A stretch of 64,000 nt of DNA from Dermabacter sp. (GTDB lineage: Bacteria > Actinomycetota > Actinomycetes > Actinomycetales > Dermabacteraceae), in the NCBI GenBank assembly GCA_030538475.1, contig JAUNTX010000004.1, positions 248,001 to 312,000 on the forward strand, in the 5' to 3' direction. The first letter of the stretch is position 1. Every line of letters starts with the position of its first letter. Positions 45,148-54,537 of the stretch are shown here, piece after piece. Made by a program: the position numbers and the translations under genes. The notes under the pieces were generated by a model. It ran no database searches and was not told where the DNA came from. It saw only the letters and a list, made by a program, of their open reading frames with translations.

Positions 45148-47382
45148 ATGGAAGGACCCGACATTCATTCGACCATCGCCGTGATCGACAACGGCAGCTA
45201 CGGCACCCGCGAGGTGCGCTTTGAGACGGGCCGCCTGGCCCGCCAGGCCGCCGGTGCGGTCACCGTGTACCTGGACGACGACACGATGGTGCTGAGCGCC
45301 ACCGCCGTCTCCAACCAGCCGAAGGAGCACTTCGACTTCTTCCCGCTCACCGTCGATGTGGAAGAGCGCATGTACGCCGCTGGCCGCATCCCCGGTTCGT
45401 TCTTCCGTCGCGAAGGCCGCCCCGGCACCGACGCGATCCTCGCGGCCCGCCTCACCGACCGCCCGCTGCGCCCGGCCTTCGTCAAGGGCCTGCGCAACGA
45501 GGTCCAGGTTGTCCTGACGGTCATGGCCGCGAACCCGGACGACGCCTACGATGTCGTCGGCATCAACGGCGCCTCCGCCTCCACCCAGATCTCCGGCCTC
45601 CCGTTCTCGGGCCCGATCGGCGCCGTGCGCATCGCGCTCATGCCGAACGCCGACGGCGGCCAGTGGATCGCCTTCCCCTCGTTCAGCCAGCTCGATGAGG
45701 CCGTGTTCTCCATGGTCGTGGCCGGCCGCATGGTCGAGGACGACGTGGCGATCATGATGGTCGAGGCGGAAGCCACCGATCACGCCTGGTCCCTCATCAA
45801 GGAGCAGGGCGCCGTGGCCCCCACCGAAGAGGTCGTGGCCGAAGGCCTCGAGGCTTCCAAGGTGTTCATCCGCGCGCTGTGCGAGGCGCAGAAGGATCTC
45901 GCGAGCAAGGCCGCGAAGCCGGTCCGCGAGTTCCCGCTGTTCCTGGACTACCAGGACGATGCGTACGAGATCGTTGCGGGTGCCGCGACGGATCGCCTGC
46001 GCGAGGTCATGAGCATCGCGGGCAAGCAGGAGCGCGAAGAGCGCACCGAGGAACTGCTCGCCGCGCTCAAGGGCGAACTCGCCGATCAGCTCGCTGATCG
46101 CGAGAAGGAACTCGTGGGCGCCTACCGCGCGCTGACGAAGAAGGTTGTGCGCGAGAAGATCCTCACCGAGGGCGTGCGCATCGACGGCCGTGGCCTGCGC
46201 GATATTCGCCAGCTGTCGGCCGAGGTCGAGGTGCTGCCGCGCGTGCACGGCTCCGCGATCTTCGAGCGTGGCGAAACCCAGATCATGGGCGTGACCACGC
46301 TGAACATGCTCAAGATGGAGCAGCAGATCGATAGCCTGTCGCCCGTGCGGCACAAGCGCTACATCCACCACTACAACTTCCCGCCGTACTCGACCGGTGA
46401 GACCGGCCGCGTGGGCTCCCCGAAGCGTCGCGAGATCGGTCACGGCATGCTGGCCGAGCGCGCGATTGTGCCGGTGCTGCCGGGCCGCGAGGAGTTCCCG
46501 TACGCGATCCGTCAGGTGTCCGAGGCCCTCGGCTCCAACGGTTCGACCTCGATGGGCTCCGTGTGCGCCTCGACGCTCGCCCTGCTCAACGCCGGTGTGC
46601 CGCTCAAGGCGCCGGTGGCGGGTATCGCGATGGGCCTCGTGTCGGACACCGTGGAAGGCGAGACCAAGTACGCCGCCCTCACCGACATCCTGGGCGCCGA
46701 AGACGCCTTCGGCGACATGGACTTCAAGGTCGCGGGCACGTCGGAGTTCGTGACGGCGATTCAGCTGGACACGAAGCTCGACGGCATCCCCGCCTCGGTG
46801 CTCACCGGCGCCCTGTCGCAGGCCCGCGAGGCTCGCCTGCACATCCTGTCGGTGCTGAACGAAGCGATCGATCAGCCCGATGAGATGAGCCCCCACGCCC
46901 CGCGCGTGCTCGCCGTGACCATCCCCGTGGACAAGATCGGTGCGGTGATCGGCCCGAAGGGTCAGATGATCAACCAGATCCAGGACGATACGGGCGCGGA
47001 CATCACGATTGAGGACGACGGCACCGTCTACATCGGCGCGACCGACGGCCCGAGCGCCGAGGCTGCCCGCGCGGCGGTCAACGCGATCGCGAACCCGATG
47101 GTGCCCGAGACAGGCGAACGCTACCTCGGCACCGTGGTGCGCGTGGTGGACTTCGGCGCGTTCGTCTCGCTCACCCCGGGCAAGGACGGCCTCCTGCACG
47201 TCACCCAGTTGCGCAAGCTCAACGGTGGCAAGCGCGTGGACAGTGTCGAGGACGTTGTGAGCGTGGGCCAGAAGATCGAGGTCGAGATCCGCGAGATCGA
47301 CGCCCGCGGCAAGATTTCGCTCGCCGTGGTTGAGGACGACGCCGACGCTCCCGAGGCGGACGCCGCAGGCAGCGACGACTGA
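45148..47382 (+). CDS. pnp: Polynucleotide phosphorylase
   Basis: 3'-5' phosphorolytic exoribonuclease and central RNA-decay enzyme. 744 residues: two RNase PH-like cores, a KH domain ([21 protein letters not shown]) and an S1 domain ([24 protein letters not shown]), ending in an acidic tail. ATG 45148 follows AAGGAG with nine bases between. In-frame codons upstream have poorer spacing. Confidence 0.98.
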   Translation: MEGPDIHSTIAVIDNGSYGTREVRFETGRLARQAAGAVTVYLDDDTMVLSATAVSNQPKEHFDFFPLTVDVEERMYAAGRIPGSFFRREGRPGTDAILAARLTDRPLRPAFVKGLRNEVQVVLTVMAANPDDAYDVVGINGASASTQISGLPFSGPIGAVRIALMPNADGGQWIAFPSFSQLDEAVFSMVVAGRMVEDDVAIMMVEAEATDHAWSLIKEQGAVAPTEEVVAEGLEASKVFIRALCEAQKDLASKAAKPVREFPLFLDYQDDAYEIVAGAATDRLREVMSIAGKQEREERTEELLAALKGELADQLADREKELVGAYRALTKKVVREKILTEGVRIDGRGLRDIRQLSAEVEVLPRVHGSAIFERGETQIMGVTTLNMLKMEQQIDSLSPVRHKRYIHHYNFPPYSTGETGRVGSPKRREIGHGMLAERAIVPVLPGREEFPYAIRQVSEALGSNGSTSMGSVCASTLALLNAGVPLKAPVAGIAMGLVSDTVEGETKYAALTDILGAEDAFGDMDFKVAGTSEFVTAIQLDTKLDGIPASVLTGALSQAREARLHILSVLNEAIDQPDEMSPHAPRVLAVTIPVDKIGAVIGPKGQMINQIQDDTGADITIEDDGTVYIGATDGPSAEAARAAVNAIANPMVPETGERYLGTVVRVVDFGAFVSLTPGKDGLLHVTQLRKLNGGKRVDSVEDVVSVGQKIEVEIREIDARGKISLAVVEDDADAPEADAAGSDD

Positions 47383-47404
47383 TCTCCTGATCGTCTCTAA
47401 CTGA

Positions 47405-47440
47405 CGAGGGCGGGTACACCACGCGGTGTGCCCGCCCTCG
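47405..47440 (+). terminator. Strong hairpin terminator after pnp
   Basis: Sixteen-pair stem: CGAGGGCGGGTACACC (47405-47420) against GGTGTGCCCGCCCTCG (47425-47440), loop ACGC, one G-U pair. A short CTTTC follows. Confidence 0.75.
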
Positions 47441-47472
47441 CTTTCGTGGTGTGACGGGTCGCGGGTGCGCGC

Positions 47473-47478
47473 TAGACT
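47473..47478 (+). promoter_or_regulatory. Candidate -10 TAGACT, leaderless promoter for the M16 peptidase
   Basis: TAGACT ends six bases before ATG 47485, so transcription would begin at the start codon. A -35-like GTGACG lies 16 bases upstream. No ribosome site precedes the ATG, which supports a leaderless message. Confidence 0.55.
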
Positions 47479-47484
47479 TCTGCG

Positions 47485-48843
47485 ATGCCCATCAACCTTC
47501 CCCTGAGCCCGTCGGCCAGCCAGGTGCTGTATGACCACGAGGGCGCGCTCGTGCGCCGCTCCATCCTTCCCGGGGGCGTGCGGCTGTTGACCGAACGCGT
47601 GCCGGGCCTCAGATCGGCGTCCGTCGGCTTCTGGCTCCCGGTGGGTTCGCGTGACGAACGGCCCGAGCACGCGGGCAGCACCCATTTTCTTGAGCACCTG
47701 CTGTTCAAGGGGACGCCGCAGCGGACGGCGCTCGAGATCGCGCAGGCGTTTGACGAGGTGGGCGGCGAATCGAACGCGGTGACCGCGAAGGAGCACACGT
47801 GCTACTACGCGCGCGTGCGTTCCGTGGATCTGCCCATGGCGATTGCGACGCTGGCCGACATGGTGACCTCCCCGCTGATCGCCGACGATGCGTTTGCCAC
47901 GGAGCGCGAGGTGATCCTCGAAGAGCTCGCGATGGCGGAGGATGATCCGACGGACGTGGGCCACGAGGCTCTGATCGCCGACGTGCTGGGGCCGGACACG
48001 GCGCTCGGCCGCCCCATCGGCGGGACGGCGCAGACCATCACGGACGTGCAGGCCGAAGCGGTGCGCGCGCACTACCGGGAGCATTACGAGCCGAACACGC
48101 TCGTCGTCACCGCGGTGGGCGACGTGGACCATGACGATGTGGCACGCCAGGTGAGCGAGGCTCTGAGTGCGGGCGGGTGGGACCTGGCCGACGGGGCCGC
48201 GCCCCGGCCGCGCCGCCCCGCCGAGGGCTTCCACTTTCCCGTCCAGCACGAGGCGCACCGCGGGATTGACGCCCTGCGCGGGGTCGGCATCACGCACCGG
48301 CTCGCGCGTACGACCGAGCAGACCCACGTGTTCCTGGGCGGTCCCGCGCTTTCGGCGATTGATCCCCGGCGGCACGCGATGAGCGTGCTCATGTCGATCC
48401 TCGGCGGGGGTATGAGTTCGCGGCTGTTCCAGGAGGTGCGGGAGAAGCGCGGCCTCGCCTATTCCGTTTACGGGTTCTCGAGCGGCTACCGCGATGCGGG
48501 GCTTGTTGGCCTGTACGCGGCGTGCCGCACCCGCCACGCCGACACGGTGGCGTCCCTCATGATGGATGAGACCGCGAAGCTCGCCGAGGCGGGCGTGAGT
48601 GAGGATGAGCTGGGCCGCGCGCTCGGCCAGATCACGGGGTCGATGGCGCTCGGGCTCGAGGACACGCAGGCCCGGATGGGGCGCCTGGCCTCCGCGGAGC
48701 TCATGCACGGCGAATACCGCAGCGTGGACGAGGCCCTCGCCCGCTTCCAGTCCGTGACGCGGGCCCAGGTGCAAGAGCTCGGGCGGGACATTGCCGAGAA
48801 CCTGTGCGTGCGCGTCGACGTGGGGCCCGAACCCACCGCGTAA
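47485..48843 (+). CDS. M16-family zinc peptidase (PepR/mitochondrial processing peptidase-like)
   Basis: 452 residues. Inverted zinc motif His67-x-x-Glu70-His71 in STHFLEHLLFKGT, with the distal Glu in the EREVILEELAMAEDDP helix. The C-terminal half is the M16_C domain (GGGMSSRLFQEVREKRGLAYSVY). Its usual place is after pnp and before dapB. It probably degrades short peptides; the physiological substrate is unknown. Confidence 0.95.
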   Translation: MPINLPLSPSASQVLYDHEGALVRRSILPGGVRLLTERVPGLRSASVGFWLPVGSRDERPEHAGSTHFLEHLLFKGTPQRTALEIAQAFDEVGGESNAVTAKEHTCYYARVRSVDLPMAIATLADMVTSPLIADDAFATEREVILEELAMAEDDPTDVGHEALIADVLGPDTALGRPIGGTAQTITDVQAEAVRAHYREHYEPNTLVVTAVGDVDHDDVARQVSEALSAGGWDLADGAAPRPRRPAEGFHFPVQHEAHRGIDALRGVGITHRLARTTEQTHVFLGGPALSAIDPRRHAMSVLMSILGGGMSSRLFQEVREKRGLAYSVYGFSSGYRDAGLVGLYAACRTRHADTVASLMMDETAKLAEAGVSEDELGRALGQITGSMALGLEDTQARMGRLASAELMHGEYRSVDEALARFQSVTRAQVQELGRDIAENLCVRVDVGPEPTA

Positions 48844-48942
48844 GGCCGCCGGCGGTGCCGCGCCCTAGGGGGCACTACCATGGATGAGGGCCCGCGGCCT
48901 TGCCCGGGCGTCGCCACCGCACCTCAGCCAAGGAGTTTCCCC

Positions 48943-49704
48943 ATGAGTATTCGCGTAGCAGTCCTCGGCGCTTTCGGCCGGATGGGATCGGAGTCGATGA
49001 AGGCCCTCGAGGCCGCGGATGGCATCGAGGTGGTGCGCGGCATCGGTGAAGCGGACGCCCTGGACTCGCTCGTCGGTTCGGACGGCGAAGCGCTCGTGGA
49101 TGTCATCGTGGACTTCACCGTGCCGTCGGCGACGAAAGACAACGTGCTGTGGGCCGTGCGCCACGGGATTCATGCCGTGGTGGGCGCGACGGGGTGGACG
49201 GACGAGGCGCGCGCCGAGGTGCGCGCGGCCCTGGAGGCCCAGCCGAGCGTGGGCGTGTTCATCGCCCCGAACTTCGCCATCGGCGCCGTCCTCGCGATGA
49301 CGTTCGCCGAGCAGGCGGCCCGCTTCTACGAGAGCGCCGAGATCATCGAGCTGCACCACCCCGACAAGGTGGACGCGCCCTCCGGCACGGCCGTGCACAC
49401 TGCCGCGGCGATTGCCCGCGGCCGCGCCGCCGCGAAGCGGGGACCGATCCCCGACGCCACCGAGGTGGACCCGGGCGGTGCGCGCGGCGCCGAGGTGGAC
49501 GGCGTACACGTGCATGCCGTGCGCTTGCGCGGCCTCGTGGCGCACGAGGAGATCCTCTTCGGCAACGTCGGCGAGCAGCTGAGCATCCGCCACGACAGCT
49601 TCGACCGCGCGAGCTTTATGCCCGGCGTGGTGCTCGCCGTGCGGCGCGTCTCCGGCCGCCCGGGCCTCACCGTGGGCCTCGAGAACCTCCTCGACCTGGG
49701 CTGA
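48943..49704 (+). CDS. dapB: 4-hydroxy-tetrahydrodipicolinate reductase
   Basis: Second step specific to lysine/diaminopimelate synthesis. 253 residues. NAD(P)-binding VLGAFGRMG near residue 7-15, DFTVPSA, the GATGW segment, APNFAIGAVL and the catalytic ELHHPDKVDAPSGTA with its Lys. ATG 48943 follows AAGGAG. The partner dapA lies 6 kb downstream. Confidence 0.97.
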   Translation: MSIRVAVLGAFGRMGSESMKALEAADGIEVVRGIGEADALDSLVGSDGEALVDVIVDFTVPSATKDNVLWAVRHGIHAVVGATGWTDEARAEVRAALEAQPSVGVFIAPNFAIGAVLAMTFAEQAARFYESAEIIELHHPDKVDAPSGTAVHTAAAIARGRAAAKRGPIPDATEVDPGGARGAEVDGVHVHAVRLRGLVAHEEILFGNVGEQLSIRHDSFDRASFMPGVVLAVRRVSGRPGLTVGLENLLDLG

Positions 49705-49711
49705 GGCGCGC

Positions 49712-50125
49712 ATGGGATGGAAGATCGGCGCCGCCGCGATCACGGCCGTGACCCTCGGTTTCGTGTGGGGCCTCGGCTGGCTCGCGTACGGCTTCCTCAG
49801 TTCCGGCACCCCGCTCGGCATCGGGGTCGGGGTCGGGATCGCGATCCTCACGCCGATCAGCCTGTGGACCATCCTGCGCGAAGTGCGCTTCGGGATCGCC
49901 ACCCAGCGGCTCGGCCGGGCCGAGGCCCGCGAGGACTTCCTGGCCGGGGTGGAGCTCGGGGATTTCGTCGGTGCGAAGGCGCAGGCGGAAGCCGAGCCGG
50001 AGAACTGGCGCGCGTGGTATCGCCTCGCGATTGCGTATGACCTGAACCGTGACCGGCGGGCCGCGCGGGCGGCCATGCGCCAGGCGCTGCGCGGCTACAC
50101 GAGCGAGACCGCCCGGCAAACCTGA
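49712..50125 (+). CDS. Small membrane protein with TPR-like tail
   Basis: 137 residues. Two N-terminal membrane helices (about 5-30 and 34-57), then a soluble helical region (FLAGVELGDFVGAKAQAEAEPENWRAWYRLAIAYDL; ...RRAARAAMRQAL) resembling one TPR unit. No family assigned. The start lies seven bases after dapB; a weak ribosome site suggests coupling. Confidence 0.72.
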   Translation: MGWKIGAAAITAVTLGFVWGLGWLAYGFLSSGTPLGIGVGVGIAILTPISLWTILREVRFGIATQRLGRAEAREDFLAGVELGDFVGAKAQAEAEPENWRAWYRLAIAYDLNRDRRAARAAMRQALRGYTSETARQT

Positions 50126-50197
50126 GAGCCCGCTCTTGGCGACACGCGCGCGGACCTGGGGCTCGCCTCCCGCCGCGCACGGTGTGCACAGGACCGC

Positions 50198-50203
50198 TAG
50201 AAT
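50198..50203 (+). promoter_or_regulatory. Candidate -10 TAGAAT for the SGNH-SLH-acyltransferase group
   Basis: TAGAAT precedes the SGNH gene ATG by 66 bases and would drive 50270-53346. The -35 is not evident. Confidence 0.4.
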
Positions 50204-50269
50204 CGAGCGCGTTCGCCCGTGCGCCCCTCACGTCCGAACCACCCGCCCCAGCATTGCCCAGGAGTTCTC

Positions 50270-51370
50270 ATGCCTCAGCCCGCCAGCCGCCGCGCGGCGC
50301 TCGCCGGGCTCGGGGCGCTCGCGGCAGCTCTCGGCGCGGGCACCCGCGGTGCGACGGCAGCGCCCCCGTCGGCCCCCGCTTCTGGGCTTCCTGACTCGGG
50401 GCTTCCCGCGCCCCAGCGCTCCGGCGCCTGGCCCCGGGCCGAGCACTCCACCCCCTCGCCTTCGACGAGCGCGACGGATGAGCGGCCGCTCGCCGAAGCG
50501 CTCGCGATTCCCGCCTCGACCGCCTCGATTGCCCTGTGGGGCTCGAGTTCGATGGAGGGCGGTCTCGGCGCCGAACACACGCCGAGGCCGGTCTACATCC
50601 ACGACGAACTCGTCCTCACCGTGAACCCCCTGCCGGTGTTCAACGTGGCCTACGGCGCGCAATGGTCGAACCACACCACGCTGCTGCGCGGCCTGGACAC
50701 CCCCGTGGTGCGGCTACCCGCGGGCTATAGCGGGGGAAAGGTGCCGGTGCAGGTGCAGACCGACGCGGCGGCGCTGTGGACCTTCACGTGCGCGGGCCAG
50801 ATCGAGGGCGGGCCGCACGGCACCCTCACCGGGAGCGCCGAGCACCAGTGGTTCTTCGAGGCCGACGTCCAGGACACGGGAAACTGGGCCACCACGGGCC
50901 GGTTCGTCTCCGACTGGAAGGCCCGCACCGAGGATTCCCGCCACGTGATCTGGACGGGCAAGAACAACATTGGCGACCTGTCGCGCGTGAACGCCGACGT
51001 GGACGCGCTCGTCAAGGCGGCGCGGAACCCGGAGGCCGACGCGATTGTGCTGGGGCAATGGGTGACGAGGAACGATCTCGCGCATCCGCGCAAGATCGCG
51101 AACGTGCACCAGGCCAACCGGGTGCAGGGCGAACGCTATGGCCGCCGCTTCATCGACGTGCAGGACATCCTCACGAGCGAGGCGGGGCTGACCGCGGATC
51201 CCATCTGGGACCTGGGGCTCATGAGCGACCAGGAGACGCAGAAGGAGCGGGAGCAGGGCATCGTGCCGACGCCGCTGCGCGGCACCGACGGCATTCACCT
51301 CAGCGGCTGGGGGAATCTTTTGGTGGCGTGGGCGCTCATCGATCGGATGAAGGAACTGCGGTGGCTGTGA
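50270..51370 (+). CDS. Secreted SGNH/GDSL-type hydrolase or acyltransferase
   Basis: 366 residues. The N-terminus ASRRAALAGLGALAAALG looks like a twin-arginine signal, so the protein is exported. A Pro/Ser-rich linker follows (to about 80). SGNH blocks: block I GSSSMEGG (91-98, catalytic Ser near 93), block III GKNN (230-233) and block V DGIHLSGWG with Asp340 and His343. This set fits esterases that remove or transfer O-acetyl groups on wall polymers; the substrate is unknown. ATG 50270 follows AGGAG. Confidence 0.82.
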   Translation: MPQPASRRAALAGLGALAAALGAGTRGATAAPPSAPASGLPDSGLPAPQRSGAWPRAEHSTPSPSTSATDERPLAEALAIPASTASIALWGSSSMEGGLGAEHTPRPVYIHDELVLTVNPLPVFNVAYGAQWSNHTTLLRGLDTPVVRLPAGYSGGKVPVQVQTDAAALWTFTCAGQIEGGPHGTLTGSAEHQWFFEADVQDTGNWATTGRFVSDWKARTEDSRHVIWTGKNNIGDLSRVNADVDALVKAARNPEADAIVLGQWVTRNDLAHPRKIANVHQANRVQGERYGRRFIDVQDILTSEAGLTADPIWDLGLMSDQETQKEREQGIVPTPLRGTDGIHLSGWGNLLVAWALIDRMKELRWL

Positions 51371-51401
51371 CGGGTGCCGGGGCGGGAAGAGGCGGGTGCG
51401 C

Positions 51402-52118
51402 ATGGGCGTCGTGAGAGATGAAGGCGGACAGCAGTTCACGGCGCGCCGCGGCCTCATCGTGGGCTCGCTCGGCGTGGCCGTCGCCGCGACGGCTGCGCTG
51501 TGGCCCACCCGAACCACCCTCGGCGAGCACGACGGCGATGCCTCGACCCCCATTGAGCGGGACGCCGCGTGGCTGCTCGAGTCGGGGATCGCCACCGAAG
51601 AGGAATCCGGCAGGAGCCTCACCGACCCCGTGACCCGCGAAGAAATCGCCGTGTACCTCTTCCGCCTCGCCGGATCGCCCAACTATCCCGACCCGCAGCA
51701 GGAGCCGTACCGCGATGTCACGGCGAAGTCCACGAACTTCCGCGAGATCATGTGGATGCGCGGGCAGGCCATCGCGTTCGGCGCGTTCGATGCGACCTTC
51801 CGCCCCACCGAGCTGGTCTCGCGCGGCGAAATGTGTGCGTTCCTCTCCCGCATGCTGCACGTCCACCTCGAGCGGCACCTCGCCGAAAGCGGGGGAGCGC
51901 TGCACGCCAGCATCGGCGAGTTCAGCGACGTGCACGCCACCCACCGCTACGCTCGCCCGATCCAGTGGGCCCGCGAATGCGGCCTCATCGACGAGGTGAT
52001 GCTGCTCGCCGCGCCCGCCGCTTCCGACGGTGAGGCGCCCGCTTTCCATCCCGACGCGGACCTCCAGCGCGGCCACCTGGCCCACCTGCTGCGCGGCGCC
52101 GAAGGACTCTTCGCCTAA
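51402..52118 (+). CDS. SLH-domain exported protein
   Basis: About 238 residues. Twin-arginine-like lead TARRGLIVGSLG and one hydrophobic segment, then about three S-layer-homology units. The clearest is PYRDV...REIMWMRGQAIAFGAFDATFRPTELVSRGEMCAFLSRML; others start at REEIAVYLFRLAG and FSDVHATHRYARPIQWARECGLI. SLH domains bind pyruvylated secondary wall polymers. ATG 51402 is nine bases after AGAGG; GTG 51396 is alternative. Placed 31 bases after the SGNH gene. Confidence 0.82.
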   Translation: MGVVRDEGGQQFTARRGLIVGSLGVAVAATAALWPTRTTLGEHDGDASTPIERDAAWLLESGIATEEESGRSLTDPVTREEIAVYLFRLAGSPNYPDPQQEPYRDVTAKSTNFREIMWMRGQAIAFGAFDATFRPTELVSRGEMCAFLSRMLHVHLERHLAESGGALHASIGEFSDVHATHRYARPIQWARECGLIDEVMLLAAPAASDGEAPAFHPDADLQRGHLAHLLRGAEGLFA

Positions 52119-52209
52119 AACACGCTCCCTCGCCCGACCGACGATTCGGTAGGATACGCGAGGCGCCACCGGCGCCGCACAGTCGACGCAGGGGATGCGA
52201 GGGGAAAGC

Positions 52210-53346
52210 ATGACGGCCACGGGCAGCACGCCGCCGGTCGGGGCGCGGGGCGCGCACGAGCCCGTGCGCGTTCTGGGCGACGCCCTCGATACGCGCGATA
52301 ACGCCCTCAACCTCGTGCGGCTCGTGCTCGCGCTCGCGGTGATCTTCGGCCACGCCTTCCCGCTCGGCGGATTCCCCGGTTTCCAGGCGGGTCCGTTCGT
52401 GCACGCGGGGCTGCACGGGCTCGCCGTCCACGCGTTCTTCGCAATCTCCGGCTACCTCATCCTCGCCTCGGGGCTGCGCCTGCCCACGGGGATCTACCTG
52501 TGGCGGCGGTTCCTGCGCATCTATCCCGGGTTCCTCGTCGCGGTCCTCATGACCGCCTTTGTCTTCGCCCCGCTCGGCGGGATGCTCGAGCCGGGCGCCC
52601 GCTGGGAAGCATCCTCGGCGGCGCAGTACGTGCTTGGCGCCCTTGATCTCAAGCCGTCCCAGGAGGGCGTGGAGAGAACGCTCGTGGCCGTGCCCTGGCC
52701 CGAAACGTGGAACGGTTCGCTGTGGACCCTGTTCTACGAGGCCGCCGCCTATCTGGGCATCGCCGTGATCGTCGGCCTGCCCCTCATCCGCCGGGCGCTG
52801 CCGGTCATCGTGCCGATCGCCGCCGTGGCGGGAAGTTTCGTGTACGCGTTCGTGGACCTCGCCTCGCTGCTCTCGTCCCTCCCCACCGCGCTCGCGGATG
52901 TGCTCGTCACGGGGACCGGGCTCTGGGTGCCGTTCCTCTGGGGGATGCTCGCCTTCCAGTGGCGGGACCGTCTTCCGGCGCGCCCGCTCGCCGTGGCCGT
53001 GGCGGCGCTCGCGTTCCTCGTGCTCGCGCACCTCGCGGTGGGTGGGATTCTTGCCGAGCTCATGACCGTGGTGCGCACCCCGCTGCTCGCGTACACGGTG
53101 CTCGGCGCCGGCGCCGTCCTGCGCTCGCGCATCGGGCAGACCAACGACCTGTCCTACGGCATGTACGTCTACGCGTTCCCCGTGCAGCAGATCCTCATCC
53201 TGCTCGGCGTCCAGCAGCTCGGCTGGTTTCTCACCGCCGCCCTGTGCGCGCTCGCCACCCTGCCGTTCGCGGCCCTGTCCTGGGTCCTCATCGAAAAGCC
53301 CGCGCTTGCTCTTGGCGCTCGCCGACGCCCCACGGGGCAGGGCTAA
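52210..53346 (+). CDS. Acyltransferase-3 (OafA/OatA-type) membrane protein
   Basis: 378 residues with about ten membrane helices. N-terminal signature NLVRLVLALAVIFGHAFP contains the paired Arg37 and His48 of the AT3 family; later RRFLRIYPGFLV and YLILASG match. AT3 proteins move acyl groups across the membrane for O-acetylation of glycans. It lacks the C-terminal SGNH domain of OatA; a separate SGNH protein is encoded 1.8 kb upstream in the same direction. ATG 52210 follows GGGGAAAG. Confidence 0.9.
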   Translation: MTATGSTPPVGARGAHEPVRVLGDALDTRDNALNLVRLVLALAVIFGHAFPLGGFPGFQAGPFVHAGLHGLAVHAFFAISGYLILASGLRLPTGIYLWRRFLRIYPGFLVAVLMTAFVFAPLGGMLEPGARWEASSAAQYVLGALDLKPSQEGVERTLVAVPWPETWNGSLWTLFYEAAAYLGIAVIVGLPLIRRALPVIVPIAAVAGSFVYAFVDLASLLSSLPTALADVLVTGTGLWVPFLWGMLAFQWRDRLPARPLAVAVAALAFLVLAHLAVGGILAELMTVVRTPLLAYTVLGAGAVLRSRIGQTNDLSYGMYVYAFPVQQILILLGVQQLGWFLTAALCALATLPFAALSWVLIEKPALALGARRRPTGQG

Positions 53347-53405
53347 CGGGCGCACGCCTTCGTCGTCCCGTCCGCCCACCTCTTGCCCGCCCCCCTGCGC
53401 TCGCA

Positions 53406-53411
53406 TAGTCT
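53406..53411 (+). promoter_or_regulatory. Candidate -10 TAGTCT upstream of the small membrane ORF
   Basis: TAGTCT lies 116 bases before the 39-codon ORF, in the 181-base gap after the acyltransferase. It fits TANNNT only. Confidence 0.3.
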
Positions 53412-53527
53412 GGGGAGGTCACGGCGAGCGCTGTGACGCGAACTCACGGAGGAGTTCCCTCCCGGAGTTTCGTGCCCACGACGGCGCCCGGGCATCCCGG
53501 GGTCGCGAGCCACGGAGGAGCCCCAGA

Positions 53528-53647
53528 ATGTCCGGTCAATTTATAGGCATCGCCTTCCAAGAACTCCTGTTGCTCGTTGGCGGGATCGCAGGCGCGTGCG
53601 CCCTGCTATACGTCACGATTCGAGCCGCCACGAGGCCGCGAAAGTAG
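53528..53647 (+). CDS. 39-residue single-helix membrane miniprotein
   Basis: Short ORF with a strong ribosome site GGAGGAG nine bases before the ATG. The product has a polar start (MSGQFIGIAFQE), one hydrophobic helix (LLLLVGGIAGACALLYVTI) and a basic end (RAATRPRK), which predicts the C-terminus inside. It resembles no family I know. It stands alone between the acyltransferase and HAD genes, on the same strand. Confidence 0.55.
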   Translation: MSGQFIGIAFQELLLLVGGIAGACALLYVTIRAATRPRK

Positions 53648-53713
53648 CGTCGTTTCGTCAGCCTGAGCGCGCTCGCCCGTTGCGGGCCGCCACCCACGGG
53701 AGTCCTTCGCGCC

Positions 53714-53719
53714 TAGACT
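53714..53719 (+). promoter_or_regulatory. Candidate -10 TAGACT for the HAD phosphatase gene
   Basis: TAGACT lies 34 bases before ATG 53754, which has its own ribosome site GAAGGAG. Confidence 0.4.
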
Positions 53720-53753
53720 GGAGGCGTTGCTTTCCCCCTCGTGAAGGAGCCCC

Positions 53754-54452
53754 ATGAGCCCGCACCCCTCCGGCACCGCCCTTGCCACCGCCGATGCCGT
53801 CCTGCTCGATATGGACGGCACGCTCGTGAACTCCGAGAAGAGCGTGGTGGCGTGCTGGGACCGCCTGTTTGCGGAGCTCGGCAGCGACGCCGTGTACGAG
53901 GAGTCTTTTCACGGCCAGCCCGCGCGCAGCCTTCTGCGCCGGGTCTTTCCCGAGATGAGCGAGGCTGATCTCGAGGCCGCCTACGCCACGGTCGAGCGCT
54001 ACGAGATCGAGACCGCCGATTCGGTGGAGGTGCTGCCGGGCACTCGGGAGTTCCTCGCCGATCTCGAGGCCGCCTCGAGCGAGCTTGGGCGGGAGGTCTG
54101 GACGATCGTCACGAGCTGCACGCGTAGGCTGTTCACCGCGCGCTACGCCCACCACGGCCTGCCGATCCCGGACACGCTCGTGACCGCCGATCAGGTGACG
54201 CATGGCAAGCCGAATCCCGAGCCGTACCTGCGCGGCGCCGAACGTCTCGGCGTGAGCGCCGACCAGTGCATCGTTGCCGAAGACGCCGTGCCGGGCCTTG
54301 AGGCCGGGCTCGCCTCGGGCGCCTTCACCCTCGGGGTCACCACCACGAGCGACGCGGAAGCGATTGAGGCGCTCGCCGACGTGCGGGTGGGAAGCCTCGC
54401 CGACGTGAGCGTGCGCGTTGAGGACGGCCGCCTCGCCCTCGTCGTGCGCTGA
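53754..54452 (+). CDS. HAD-superfamily sugar-phosphatase-like hydrolase
   Basis: 232 residues. HAD motif I DMDGT (nucleophile Asp19 and Asp21), motif II T/S in IVTSCTRR, motif III Lys in HGKPNPEPY and motif IV EDAVPGLEAG. The cap is of the helical type found in beta-phosphoglucomutase and sugar-phosphatase families. Probably hydrolyses a small phosphorylated metabolite. A strong terminator follows. Confidence 0.9.
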   Translation: MSPHPSGTALATADAVLLDMDGTLVNSEKSVVACWDRLFAELGSDAVYEESFHGQPARSLLRRVFPEMSEADLEAAYATVERYEIETADSVEVLPGTREFLADLEAASSELGREVWTIVTSCTRRLFTARYAHHGLPIPDTLVTADQVTHGKPNPEPYLRGAERLGVSADQCIVAEDAVPGLEAGLASGAFTLGVTTTSDAEAIEALADVRVGSLADVSVRVEDGRLALVVR

Positions 54453-54483
54453 GGCGCGCGTGGCGCGTGGGTGTGAGACTTTC

Positions 54484-54523
54484 GGGCCCCGCCCGCACGG
54501 GGTGCGGACCCTTCGGTTTTTTT
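54484..54523 (+). terminator. Intrinsic terminator before thyX
   Basis: CCGCAC-GGG-GTGCGG (54493-54507) within GGG/CCC outer pairs, then a seven-T run at 54517-54523, the longest in the window. Confidence 0.85.
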
Positions 54524-54537
54524 GCACCGGCGTGACT

